Source: Candidatus Gastranaerophilales bacterium
Lineage (GTDB): Bacteria; Cyanobacteriota; Vampirovibrionia; Gastranaerophilales; Gastranaerophilaceae
Assembly: GCA_900766355.1 (NCBI GenBank)
Contig: CAAFVD010000103.1
Coordinates: 1 to 22,081, forward strand
DNA length: 22,081 nt
Direction of reading: 5' to 3'
Shown here: positions 14,703-22,081 of the stretch, piece after piece
Numbering within the stretch: position 1 is the first letter of the stretch
Layout: every line of letters starts with the position of its first letter
The notes under the pieces: generated by a model
Databases searched by the model: none
Told to the model about the DNA's origin: nothing
Seen by the model: only the letters and a program-made list of their open reading frames with translations
Position numbers and translations under genes: made by a program

Positions 14703-15461
14703 ATGGCACGTAGAAAACATGAAGAACCACAAGAAAATATATTTTGGGTAACAATGTCAGACTTGTTTCTTGGCATGTTCATGGTTTTTACAACATTATT
14801 CTTCGCTTTTGTAACCAATTCAGGACAAAGTAATTGTGCTGCTCAAGAAGCGACTCAAGAAATGGTACAAGAAGTTGTAAAAGAAATGTCTAAACAAAAT
14901 ATTAAAGTCAAAATGATTAATGAGGACAAACCAGAAGCTCCTAAACCAAATGAAAGAATTGATGTAGAAATCGACCCTCAAACTGGTCTTGTTCGAATTT
15001 CAAATTTACAATTATTTACTCTTAATAGTTCTGAACTAACCCCTAGTGGTAGAGCCTTTTTAAACAAATTTATTCCTGTATATTTTGATTGTATTTACAA
15101 AAAAGATTTATCAAAATATGTATCATCTGTCGTTATTCAAGGACATACTGATACAACCAATTTCAAAGGTAATTATACTGTAGAACAACAGTATATGAAG
15201 AATATGGATTTATCTATGAACAGGGCATACAATGTTGCAAATTTTGTATTCCAAAAATGTTCTAATAAAAAATATGGAAGTGAACTTACGCATACTGTTA
15301 GAGTTGAGGGTGTAAGTTCTGCCAAACCTATTATAATAAACGGCATTGAGGACAAAAATAAAAGTAGACGTGTTGAATTAAGACTTTTATTAAAAAATCC
15401 TCCTGGTGATGCCTTAACGAATCTTACAAAACATGGTGGTGAATATGAAGACATTCGATAA
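14703..15461 (+). CDS. MotB/ZorB-like protein with OmpA peptidoglycan-binding domain
   Basis: The expected partner of the upstream channel protein. A short cytoplasmic N-terminus (ARRKHEEPQENIFW) leads into one membrane helix (about 16-38), starting VTMSDLFLGMFMVF; D20 matches the ion-carrying Asp of MotB and ZorB. The OmpA-like domain (about 100-240) has VVIQGHTDTTNF, MDLSMNRAYNVANFVFQ and KSRRVELRLLLKN, with the Asp and Arg that hold peptidoglycan. The FW..SDL start and SRRVELR end resemble ZorB closely. It has 252 residues. AGGAG in the preceding stop region serves as ribosome site. Its 3' end overlaps the next gene by 17 bp. Confidence 0.85.
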   Translation: MARRKHEEPQENIFWVTMSDLFLGMFMVFTTLFFAFVTNSGQSNCAAQEATQEMVQEVVKEMSKQNIKVKMINEDKPEAPKPNERIDVEIDPQTGLVRISNLQLFTLNSSELTPSGRAFLNKFIPVYFDCIYKKDLSKYVSSVVIQGHTDTTNFKGNYTVEQQYMKNMDLSMNRAYNVANFVFQKCSNKKYGSELTHTVRVEGVSSAKPIIINGIEDKNKSRRVELRLLLKNPPGDALTNLTKHGGEYEDIR

Positions 15462-16812
15462 AGAACTAATTCTTGAAACAATAAATATGATTAAACTACA
15501 CAATCTTGATATCAGAACTGTTACTATGTCTATATCTCTAAGAGATTGTATGGACAGGGATATCAATAGAGTTTGTGACAGAATTAGAGAAAAACTTTTG
15601 CGATACACAAAAGACCTTAATAAATATGCAAATGAGATAGAAAACGATTATTCTATCCCAATTGTAAACAAAAGAATTGCAGTAACTCCTATTTCAATAA
15701 TAGGTGAATCTTGCGACACTTATGACTATATCAAAATCGCAAAAACCTTAGATGAAGTTGCAGATATTGTGGGTGTTGATTTTATCGGTGGGTATTCTGC
15801 ACTTGTAGAAAAAGGTTGCACAAGAGGAGATATCGCACTTATTGAATCTATCCCTGAAGCTCTTGCAACAACTAACAAACTTTGTTCATCTGTCAATGTT
15901 GCATCATCAAAAGCTGGTATCAATATGGACGCAGTTCTAAAAGTTTCGGATATAATAAAACAATGTGCTGAAAGAACAAAAGACACAGATGGACTTGCAG
16001 CTGCAAAATTTGTTGTTTTCTGTAACTCAGTAAACGATAATCCGTTTATGGCAGGTGCATTCTGTGGATACACAGAACCTGAATGTGCGTTAAATGTTGG
16101 GGTTTCAGGGCCTGGAGTTGTCAGAGCGGCAATAGAAAACTTACCAAAAGATGCAAATTTCTCAACTTTGGCTAACACAATTAAACAAACGGCTTACAAA
16201 ATCACATCAACTGGTGAACTTGTTGGTAGAGAATTGGCACAAAAACTAAATGTTCCATTTGGTGTAATTGATTTGTCATTAGCACCAACACCGGCAGAAG
16301 GTGATAGTGTTGCAGGTATCTTCCAAGCTATGGGACTAGAACATGCCGGAGCGCACGGTACAACTGCCGCTCTTGCGATGCTTAATGATGCAGTTAAAAA
16401 AGGTGGCATCATGGCTAGTTCTTATGTAGGCGGATTATCTGGGGCATTCATTCCTGTTTCAGAAGATGCTGGCATGATTGAAGCTGCATCAAAAGGATAT
16501 TTAACATTTGATAAACTGGAAGCAATGACTTCTGTATGTTCTGTTGGGCTTGATATGATTGCTATTCCAGGTAATACTCCAAAAGAAACTATTGCCGGTA
16601 TAATCGCTGATGAAATGGCTATCGGTATGATTAACAAAAAGACAACTGCAGTTAGGGTAATTCCAGCAGTAGGAAAAGATATTGGTGATTCTGTTGTTTA
16701 CGGTGGATTGTTAGGTGAAGCTCCTATCGTAAAAGTTAATTCACTTTCATCTGCCAATTTTGTAAACAGAGCAGGACGTATTCCAGCTCCAATTCATAGC
16801 TTGAACAATTAA
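15445..16812 (+). CDS. PFL family protein (DUF711 / UPF0210)
   Basis: A conserved cytosolic protein of unknown function, distantly related in fold to pyruvate formate-lyase-type enzymes; no activity is established. Family segments: ETINMIKLHNLDIRTVTMSISLRDC at the N-terminus (split here by residues), SIPIVNKRIAVTPISII, FIGGYSALVEKGCTRGD, LCSSVNVASSKAGIN, and AEGDSVAGIFQAMGLEHAG. I chose ATG 15445 because GGTGGTG lies upstream and the family starts here; ATG 15433 is an alternative. It overlaps the MotB/ZorB-like gene by 17 bp, so the genes are probably co-translated. Many genomes have an ACT-domain gene beside this family; none is present here. 455 residues. Confidence 0.9.
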   Translation: MKTFDKELILETINMIKLHNLDIRTVTMSISLRDCMDRDINRVCDRIREKLLRYTKDLNKYANEIENDYSIPIVNKRIAVTPISIIGESCDTYDYIKIAKTLDEVADIVGVDFIGGYSALVEKGCTRGDIALIESIPEALATTNKLCSSVNVASSKAGINMDAVLKVSDIIKQCAERTKDTDGLAAAKFVVFCNSVNDNPFMAGAFCGYTEPECALNVGVSGPGVVRAAIENLPKDANFSTLANTIKQTAYKITSTGELVGRELAQKLNVPFGVIDLSLAPTPAEGDSVAGIFQAMGLEHAGAHGTTAALAMLNDAVKKGGIMASSYVGGLSGAFIPVSEDAGMIEAASKGYLTFDKLEAMTSVCSVGLDMIAIPGNTPKETIAGIIADEMAIGMINKKTTAVRVIPAVGKDIGDSVVYGGLLGEAPIVKVNSLSSANFVNRAGRIPAPIHSLNN

Positions 16813-16829
16813 TAAAGAACAACTCTGAT

Positions 16830-17432
16830 ATGAACTATATTTTTTATTTTTTAATAATAATATCAATAATTTTTGGTGCAATAAACGGCAAATTGCCTGA
16901 TGTAGTAAATTCTATTTTAACAGGTGCAGAACTTTCCGTAAAAGTTGCATTTTCGCTAATTGGAATAATGGCTTTTTGGCTTGGTATGATGAGAATTGCT
17001 GAAAAATCAGGTTTAGTTCAAATAATTGCTAAACTTATTCGACCTATAACAAAATGGTTGTTTAATGAAATCCCTGAAAATTCACCTGCGCTTGGAAATG
17101 TAGCTTTAAGCTTTTCGGCAAACGCACTTGGATTGGCAAACGCAGCAACACCTATCGGCTTAAAAGTTATGGAAGAATTACAAGATGTGAATCAAGATAA
17201 ATCATCAGCATCAAATGCGATGTGTATGTTTTTGGCAATGTGTACTGCAGGGTTTCAAATTGTTCCAGCAACTGTTATTGCTATTTTAGTTGGTGCAGGT
17301 GCAAAAAATCCAACCGAAATTATTGCTCCGACTATGATTGTGACAGCGATTGCATTTATATCATCTATAATCGTTGCAAAAATATTTAGTGTTTTTTGGA
17401 GTAAACAAAAAGGAGTAGTAAATAATGATTAA
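16830..17432 (+). CDS. spmA: Spore maturation protein A-like (nucleoside-recognition domain)
   Basis: A membrane protein with the Gate/nucleoside-recognition domain. In Bacillus SpmA and SpmB contribute to spore core dehydration, but homologues occur in many non-spore-formers with unknown transport role. Landmarks: an N-terminal helix, then LSVKVAFSLIGIMAFWLGMM, IPENSPALGNVALSFSANALGLANAATPIGLK, and SNAMCMFLAMCTAGFQIVPATVIAIL (given here as separate parts of one pattern). 200 residues is normal. It begins 17 bp after the PFL gene, with no strong ribosome site, and overlaps spmB by 8 bp. Confidence 0.92.
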   Translation: MNYIFYFLIIISIIFGAINGKLPDVVNSILTGAELSVKVAFSLIGIMAFWLGMMRIAEKSGLVQIIAKLIRPITKWLFNEIPENSPALGNVALSFSANALGLANAATPIGLKVMEELQDVNQDKSSASNAMCMFLAMCTAGFQIVPATVIAILVGAGAKNPTEIIAPTMIVTAIAFISSIIVAKIFSVFWSKQKGVVNND

Positions 17433-17961
17433 TGCTATTTCTCTTTGGGCAATTCCAGTAATTCTATTTGTTATATTAACACTCGGGTTAATAAAAAAAG
17501 TACCTATTTATGAGGAATTTACAGAAGGTGCAAAAGACGGGTTTAAAGTTGCAATAAATATAATTCCATATCTTGTTGCAATTCTCGTTGGGGTTTCAAT
17601 GTTAAGAGCTTCAGGAATAATTGATTCGCTTGCAAATGTTTTAGCACCTGTATTACATAAATTTATGATTCCTGTAGAGGCTTTGCCGGTAATGATTGTT
17701 AGGTCTTTATCAGGTGCGGCAACATTAGGTCTTTTCTCTGATATTGCACATCATTTTGGACCTGATAGCTATGCTGCAAAACTATGTGCAGTAATTGTTG
17801 GAAGTTCTGAAACAACTTTTTATGTACTTGCAGTGTATTTTGGTTCTGTAGGGATAAAGAAGGTTAGGTATGCAATGCTAACAGGGATTGTTGCAGATAT
17901 TATAGGAGTTGTTGCAGCAATAATTGTTTGTTCGCATTTTTTTCTGCCCAACATTGGGTAA
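17425..17961 (+). CDS. spmB: Spore maturation protein B-like (nucleoside-recognition domain)
   Basis: The usual partner of SpmA; the two probably form one membrane complex. Landmarks: VPIYEEFTEGAKDGFKVAIN, IIPYLVAILVGVSMLRASG, MIVRSLSGAATLGLFSDI and VIVGSSETTFYVLAVYFGSV. 178 residues matches the family. AAAGGAG lies before the ATG, inside the end of spmA (8-bp overlap, ATGATTAA). The last 62 bp overlap the 3' end of a minus-strand zinc-ribbon gene, and no terminator is seen in between. Confidence 0.92.
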   Translation: MINAISLWAIPVILFVILTLGLIKKVPIYEEFTEGAKDGFKVAINIIPYLVAILVGVSMLRASGIIDSLANVLAPVLHKFMIPVEALPVMIVRSLSGAATLGLFSDIAHHFGPDSYAAKLCAVIVGSSETTFYVLAVYFGSVGIKKVRYAMLTGIVADIIGVVAAIIVCSHFFLPNIG

Positions 17962-18277
17962 ACTCTCTAACATTGGAGTCTTCTTTAACAACTCTTTGAA
18001 CTAATACTGCATAATTTATATCAATAAAATTTATTTTTGGTAGTTTTTCTACAATATATTCATGCCCGCCACAGTTATGACAAAAATTAGCTTCTGGCAT
18101 GATTTCACCATTTTTGATAATCGCTTTTTCTTTTATTCCACAACAAGCACATCTTACAATGTACCATTCATTCTCGATTAATTCACCACAATCTGGACAA
18201 TAGCTAAACTCTGCTTGTGGAGAAACATGTTCATGTTGACACGTATGACATTTTCTAAACAAATCCATTAAAAACAT
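17900..18277 (-). CDS. Zinc-ribbon protein
   Basis: A 125-residue protein with four CxxC pairs: CHTC, CPDC, CACC and CHNC, which suggest two zinc ribbons (CHTC...CPDC and CACC...CHNC). The motif IMPEANFCHNCGG and the tail KINFIDINYAVLVQRVV look like a conserved family, but I cannot name a function. The start is ATG 18277, with AGAGG 5 nt upstream; GTG 18283 would add two residues. Its last 20 codons lie antisense to the end of spmB. Convergent genes with such overlap are unusual, but the stop is clean. Confidence 0.78.
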   Translation of the reverse strand: MFLMDLFRKCHTCQHEHVSPQAEFSYCPDCGELIENEWYIVRCACCGIKEKAIIKNGEIMPEANFCHNCGGHEYIVEKLPKINFIDINYAVLVQRVVKEDSNVREFTQCWAEKNANKQLLLQQLL

Positions 18278-18485
18278 ATACACCTCTATTCTACAGAAAT
18301 GTTTTTAATGATAGTTTTTATAAAGTCAAAAATAAAAATTTAAAATATAAATTTCTTAATATTTCAAATAATTTTGTTAAGAAATAACCATTTTTTAAAT
18401 TCAAATATTACCTTGTATATTAGACAAAATGGGGATTTTTATAAAATGTTATCATCTACAATTTTATATGTGGGAGATACGTGTT

Positions 18486-18794
18486 ATGGCTAAAATACAA
18501 GAAAGATATTTAGAATTCAAAAATATAAGCAGAGATATCATAGATTGGTTTGAATACGTTGCAGAAGAAAACAACTGTCGCATAGAGAAAAAAGAATGGA
18601 AAAGCAAGTATAACAACTATGTAATATATGACTACGAACCGTTTTGCTCAGAAGGTTTTGAAATCAATGTATTGTTGAGTTCAATAGATATGTCATACTT
18701 GAATTTTGTAAAATTTCTATATAATGAAAAAATTAATACACTTGAATATTTAAACAACTGTATCAAATCAACACCTGTCAAAAATTATATATAA
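18486..18794 (+). CDS. Hypothetical small protein
   Basis: 102 residues, not recognised. It is mostly polar and likely cytosolic, rich in Tyr, Asn, Glu and Lys (YLEFKNISRDIIDWFEYV at the N-terminus; MSYLNFVKFLYNEKINTLEY near the C-terminus). No signal peptide, membrane segment or metal motif is seen. ATG 18486 was chosen for GGGAG 9 nt upstream; in-frame ATGs at 18429 and 18468 are possible. It diverges from the zinc-ribbon gene over 208 bp of AT-rich DNA and ends at a clear terminator, supporting that it is expressed. Confidence 0.65.
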   Translation: MAKIQERYLEFKNISRDIIDWFEYVAEENNCRIEKKEWKSKYNNYVIYDYEPFCSEGFEINVLLSSIDMSYLNFVKFLYNEKINTLEYLNNCIKSTPVKNYI

Positions 18795-18804
18795 TGGTTT
18801 TTGT

Positions 18805-18845
18805 AAGTTAATAACTTATAATGTTATTAACTTAATTTTTTTTAT
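18805..18845 (+). terminator. Intrinsic terminator
   Basis: AAGTTAATAAC (18805-18815) pairs with GTTATTAACTT (18823-18833), a perfect 11-bp stem with a 7-nt loop, followed by a long T-run. It ends the small gene at 18486-18794. Confidence 0.8.
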
Positions 18846-18850
18846 TTATA

Positions 18851-19047
18851 TTGGGGTTTATGCAACCCCAAACCCCGCACCAAATATTCTTTCTTTTTTA
18901 TTGCGAAGAAAAAAGAAAGAATATTGGATAAGAAAGAAAAACAACGCCGACTAAAAACAGTCACTAAATTCAACCCTAAACTCGTGAACTCGCTACCGCT
19001 CAAACAACACGAGTTTTTTCATTGTTTCATTAAGTGACTGTAGACTA
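18851..19047. repeat. Cluster of nested inverted repeats
   Basis: This part of a 695-bp gene-free stretch (18795-19489) is a series of hairpins. GGGGTT/AACCCC lies at 18853-18869. A 19-bp stem with one bulged A pairs 18880-18899 with 18909-18927 (CCAAATATTCTTTC...). ACAGTCACT (18957-18965) pairs with AGTGACTGT (19033-19041) and encloses AAACTCGTG/CACGAGTTT (18978-18986 with 19008-19016), which is followed by six T. It may be a small non-autonomous mobile element or a structured RNA. No gene is seen. Confidence 0.75.
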
Positions 19048-19149
19048 ATTGTGGTGTTTGCAAGTTTAGTTCCTCATTGCGAAAAATCTATGATTTTGGA
19101 GCAAAGCAACAAAAAAATAATAGTGAGTATTCTTTTTTACACTTCATTC

Positions 19150-19224
19150 CGTCATATTGAGCGAAAGCGAAATATCTCTAACAAGGCTTACATGAGATTC
19201 TTCGGGCTATGCCCTCTGAATGAC
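19150..19224. repeat. Dispersed hairpin repeat, copy 3 (module B)
   Basis: This 75-bp element matches 4260-4334 at most positions in the same orientation (CGTCATATTGAGCG... to CTCTGAATGAC). It is preceded by CATTCC, a remnant of module A. Degraded pieces follow: AGATTCTTCG near 19242 and GGCTCTGAATGAC near 19354. Confidence 0.85.
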
Positions 19225-19375
19225 TGTTCGGGTTTGTATAAGATTCTTCGCCAAGCCGAGCAAAGGGTGAAAATCGAAAATTCATAATCGGAAAAAGTAT
19301 TTTTTCGATTTGAATTTGAGTGTACCCGTTTAGTGCGAGGCGTAGTAGATAACGGCTCTGAATGACATATTATCT

Positions 19376-19404
19376 GTCATTACTTCGCTATCGCTCGTAA
19401 TGAC
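19376..19404. repeat. Short palindrome related to the hairpin repeats
   Basis: GTCATTAC (19376-19383) and GTAATGAC (19397-19404) form a perfect 8-bp stem around TTCGCTATCGCTC. The GTCAT/ATGAC ends are the same as those of the module A and B repeats. Confidence 0.75.
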
Positions 19405-19428
19405 ATTAAAACAAACACAATTACAAAT

Positions 19429-19469
19429 AAAAAAGCCTCATTTCTACAAAATAGAAACAAGGCTTTTTC
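19429..19469 (-). terminator. Intrinsic terminator of pckA
   Basis: AAAAAGCCT (19430-19438) pairs with AGGCTTTTT (19460-19468); inside it TTTCT pairs with AGAAA. On the minus strand it ends in a T-run about 20 nt after the pckA stop codon. Confidence 0.82.
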
Positions 19470-19489
19470 AAAAAGTTTTAAACTAAAAA

Positions 19490-21094
19490 CTACTTAGTAA
19501 CGCAAGTTTTTGGTTTTGGACCTGCAGCAACGATTTCAGCAGGCATGTTTGGATATTTAGCAGCAAAGTTGTCTAAGAACATTTGAGCAAGTTTGTTAGC
19601 TTGTTCATCATAAGCTGCTTTATCTTCCCACATTCCACGAGCATCTAATTTTTCATCAGGTACATTTGGACAAGATGTAGGATAATCAACATTGAATACA
19701 TCGTGGTGTTTGAATTCTACATTATCGAATGAACCGTTTAATGCAGCTGTAACCATTGCACGAGTATAAGCAAGTTTCATACGTTTAGCACCTGCAGCTG
19801 CAGAGCCACCAGCCCAACCTGTGTTTACTAAGTAAACTTGTGTACCATATTTTTCTAATTTATCACCAAGCATTTTAGCATATACAGATGCATCCATTGG
19901 CATGAATGGTTCACCAAACAATGTTGAGAATGTTGGTTGTGGTTCTGTAACACCACGTTCTGTACCAGCTAATTTTGAAGTGAAACCTGTTACAAAGTGG
20001 TACATAGCAGCGTTTTTATCCAATCTAGAAATTGGAGGTAAAACACCAAATGCATCAGCTGTTAAGAATACAACAACTTTTGGAATACCACCTTTACTAG
20101 GAATTTGAGCATTATTGATGTAGTTGATAGGATAACCAACACGTGTGTTTTCTGTCAAACTTCCATCATAGAAATCAAATTCACGAGTTTCAGGATTCAT
20201 AACTACGTTTTCTACTAATGAACCAAATTTGATAGCATTATAGATATCTGGTTCGTTTTCTGCAGAAAGGTTGATACATTTAGCATAGCAACCACCTTCA
20301 AAGTTGAATACACCATCAGGTGACCAACCATGTTCATCATCACCGATTAACTTACGAGAAGGGTCTGCTGAAAGAGTTGTTTTACCTGTTCCTGAAAGAC
20401 CGAAGAATACTGCAGTTTCGTGAGTTTCTGGGTCCATGTTTGCTGAACAGTGCATAGGAAGTACATTTTTCTTAGTCATGATGTAGTTCATTGTAGCGAA
20501 TACAGATTTTTTGATTTCGCCTGAATATCTTGAACCACAAATGATAATTGTATGTGCTTCGTAGTCAATTGCTATACAAGCTTCTGAATTTACACCGTCT
20601 ACTTCAGGATCACATTTGAAGCCTGGAGCACAAAGAATTGTGTAATCAGGTTCACCATAGTTAGCTAATTCTTCTGCAGTTGGACGAATTAACAATTCAT
20701 GAATGAATAAGTTTTGACTAGCAAGTTCATTAACAACTCTGAACTTTTGAGTATAAGTCTTATCTGCACCTGCATAACCATCAAAAATGAATACTTCACG
20801 ATTTTGTAAGTATGCAGCAATTTTTCCTTTGATAGAGTTGAATTTTTCTCTGCTGATAGGGCGATTTACTTTACCCCAAGCAATTTCGTTGTGAACACCA
20901 TCAGTATCAACGATGAATTTATCCTTAGGTGAACGACCTGTGTATTTACCAGTTGTAACAACTAATGCACCAGTATTACTTAATGAACCTTCACCTAAAC
21001 GTAATGCAGCTTCTGTTAATTGAGCTGGACTCAAGTTACGGTATACAGCTTTTGGTTCAAGAATACCTAATTTCTCAATTCCGTATGTTTCCAT
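19490..21094 (-). CDS. pckA: Phosphoenolpyruvate carboxykinase (ATP)
   Basis: PckA interconverts oxaloacetate + ATP and PEP + CO2 + ADP. In anaerobes it often runs toward oxaloacetate to feed C4 acid fermentation; otherwise it serves gluconeogenesis. The ATP-type signatures are present: TTGKYTGRSPKDKFIV (residues about 47-62), RYSGEIKKSVFATMNYIM, the kinase-1a P-loop FFGLSGTGKTTLSAD (about 230-244), LIGDDEHGW and NFEGGCYAKCINL (metal and substrate site), and GFTSKLAGTERGVTEPQPTF. 534 residues matches the family. AAAGGAGG lies 9 nt before ATG, the strongest ribosome site here. It is monocistronic. Confidence 0.97.
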   Translation of the reverse strand: METYGIEKLGILEPKAVYRNLSPAQLTEAALRLGEGSLSNTGALVVTTGKYTGRSPKDKFIVDTDGVHNEIAWGKVNRPISREKFNSIKGKIAAYLQNREVFIFDGYAGADKTYTQKFRVVNELASQNLFIHELLIRPTAEELANYGEPDYTILCAPGFKCDPEVDGVNSEACIAIDYEAHTIIICGSRYSGEIKKSVFATMNYIMTKKNVLPMHCSANMDPETHETAVFFGLSGTGKTTLSADPSRKLIGDDEHGWSPDGVFNFEGGCYAKCINLSAENEPDIYNAIKFGSLVENVVMNPETREFDFYDGSLTENTRVGYPINYINNAQIPSKGGIPKVVVFLTADAFGVLPPISRLDKNAAMYHFVTGFTSKLAGTERGVTEPQPTFSTLFGEPFMPMDASVYAKMLGDKLEKYGTQVYLVNTGWAGGSAAAGAKRMKLAYTRAMVTAALNGSFDNVEFKHHDVFNVDYPTSCPNVPDEKLDARGMWEDKAAYDEQANKLAQMFLDNFAAKYPNMPAEIVAAGPKPKTCVTK

Positions 21095-21145
21095 ATTAAG
21101 CTTCCTCCTTTTAAAAAAGCAAAATTTATTTAGTTATACACCATA

Positions 21146-21173
21146 ACTATAGTACAAAAACAACTAAAAGCAA
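21146..21173 (-). promoter_or_regulatory. Possible pckA promoter
   Basis: On the minus strand TTGCTT (21173-21168), a 16-bp spacer and TATAGT (21151-21146) lie about 50 nt before the pckA ATG. It is a fair but not strong match; another TATAAC lies closer to the gene. Confidence 0.35.
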
Positions 21174-21254
21174 ACGATATCTCTTTTCATAAAAAATATA
21201 TAAAATTAATATTTTTTTATGCAATCCACTAATAACTACCTCATTTATACCAGT

Positions 21255-21283
21255 TTGTAACAAATTCTTTACAATTCTATTCT
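21255..21283 (+). promoter_or_regulatory. Possible promoter of the gene at the window end
   Basis: TTGTAA (21255-21260), a 17-bp spacer and TATTCT (21278-21283) lie about 67 nt before ATG 21351. The -10 match is moderate. Confidence 0.4.
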
Positions 21284-21350
21284 AAAAAGGCAATTCTTGG
21301 AAAGAAAAAAACTTTATCATGGTACGGGAATTAATAGAGGAACAAAACTA

Positions 21351-22081
21351 TGAGTTACGGTATTGATGCATTCGGAGCATACACATTAGCAGCTTTAACT
21401 GATCCAACATACGGTGGTGATAAAATTATTCGTAACCTTAATATTGGTGCTAGTTTAGATTCTGCATACAACTATATCAATCAAAATACTGGAAATAAAA
21501 TGGAGTTTTATCCTCATTATTCAAATTTCGGTGCGTATTCTAGCCCATCAGACTTTGCAACTGTTTTAGGTTCTACATTGTCAGACGGTTCAATAGATAG
21601 CTTATACAACGATTCAATCCTAAATTCAATGAATGTAGGCTTAAGTGCACAACTAGAAAACAGTTTTATGAACGGTATGAATGTTGGTAACCCATTCAAT
21701 ACTGCTTGGGATAATAATCAATTCAAGTTTAATATCAGCTCAAGTAATCCATTAAAAATAGATTGGGGTAAAATAAATTCTATAATTGACCTTAACACAC
21801 CAGGCAACCCAAATTCTACAGTTACAATTGGTGATACACAAGTTGATTATTCTAAAAATTCAGAAAAAGAAAATTTCAAAAAAGCTATGACTCTAATCAA
21901 AGCTTATGGCGAAGAAGTAGACAAATCTTATGATGATAAAATAAACAAAGTTATCAAAGATATGAACGGTAACTATAAAACAGGTTTAGCAAAATTAAAA
22001 GCAATTATTGCAACTTTTGACCAAAAGAAACTTACTAAAGTTATAAGAGAAATCAGCCACAAAATCTATGATGAACAAGAA
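21351..22081 (+). CDS. Hypothetical protein, 3' end beyond the window
   Basis: An open frame of at least 243 codons runs off the window end without a stop. It starts MSYGIDAFGAYTLAALTDP, after AGAGGA at 8 nt. There is no signal peptide. Residues 1-150 are rich in Asn, Ser, Gly and aromatic residues (for example SLYNDSILNSMNVGLS), low in Lys and Cys. From about residue 165 it turns into Lys-rich helices (ENFKKAMTLIKAYGEEVDKS, then KVIREISHKIYDEQE). It resembles no family I know. The two-part build might suit a secreted or surface-associated protein, but this is a guess. Confidence 0.75.

Noticed and set aside
13789..17961. Complete Zorya anti-phage system
   Set aside because: No zorC, zorD or zorE candidate lies on either side, and the ZorA-like tail is short.
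16830..17961. Sign of sporulation
   Set aside because: SpmA/SpmB homologues are common in non-spore-formers, and no other sporulation gene is present in a window with Gram-negative-type features.
19051..19287. 78-codon open frame in the repeat region
   Set aside because: It translates the dispersed B element and its flanks; no ribosome site and no protein-like composition.
21517..21699. Minus-strand 60-codon frame opposite the gene at the window end
   Set aside because: Antisense to a longer open frame with a good ribosome site and promoter.

Overview
The window is AT-rich DNA, densely coded on both strands. It suggests a flagellated, didermic, anaerobic-type bacterium. The best fit by gene content and style is the Gastranaerophilales (Melainabacteria, non-photosynthetic relatives of cyanobacteria), but this is inference: no rRNA or ribosomal protein is present to settle it. 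Supporting signs are the flagellar rod genes flgB-flgC-fliE, a heptosyltransferase-like GT9 enzyme, PilZ, ATP-type PEP carboxykinase, SpmA/SpmB without other sporulation genes, and many AT-rich hairpin repeats.

Layout. 1-263: a tandem 111-bp duplication runs into a minus-strand tRNA-Arg(CCT). 669-4144: a plus-strand operon holds a NarL-type response regulator, a soluble histidine kinase, flgB, flgC and fliE. 4145-5904: dispersed hairpin repeats flank a divergent pair, 5-formyl-THF cyclo-ligase (minus) and corrinoid adenosyltransferase (plus), which share a 26-bp intergenic promoter. 5905-6813: an exported protein with three RLxRLE-type repeats sits behind a hairpin that covers its ribosome binding site. 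6887-9773 (minus): a GT35 alpha-glucan phosphorylase homologue without the PLP lysine, and a GT9 glycosyltransferase. 9975-10322: a secreted protein with 16 cysteines. 10424-12251 (minus): nrnA and yihY, overlapping. 12337-13711: a DUF721/DciA-like protein, a PilZ protein and a small beta-rich protein. 13789-17961: a five-gene plus-strand unit, a MotA/ZorA-like and MotB/ZorB-like pair followed by a PFL (DUF711) protein, SpmA and SpmB. 17900-18277 (minus): a zinc-ribbon protein whose 3' end overlaps spmB. 18486-18794: an unrecognised small protein. 18795-19489: gene-free, full of inverted repeats. 19490-21094 (minus): pckA. 21351-end: the start of an unrecognised protein.

How it fits together. 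The two-component pair probably controls the flagellar genes beside it. The PilZ protein would read c-di-GMP for motility or envelope functions. The ZorAB-like pair looks like an ion-driven, peptidoglycan-anchored motor, but no Zorya effector gene follows, so its job is open. GlgP-like and PckA point to glycogen and C4 metabolism. Several genes (cyclo-ligase, cobO, nrnA, pilZ) have a good -10 box only 6-10 nt before the start codon and no Shine-Dalgarno, suggesting leaderless or near-leaderless transcripts. Others (pckA, flgB, flgC, fliE, GT9) have strong Shine-Dalgarno sites.

The most interesting points are the missing PLP lysine in the phosphorylase, the orphan ZorAB-like motor in an operon with DUF711/SpmAB, the SD-covering hairpin before the repeat protein, and the C7 tract abutting the pilZ promoter.
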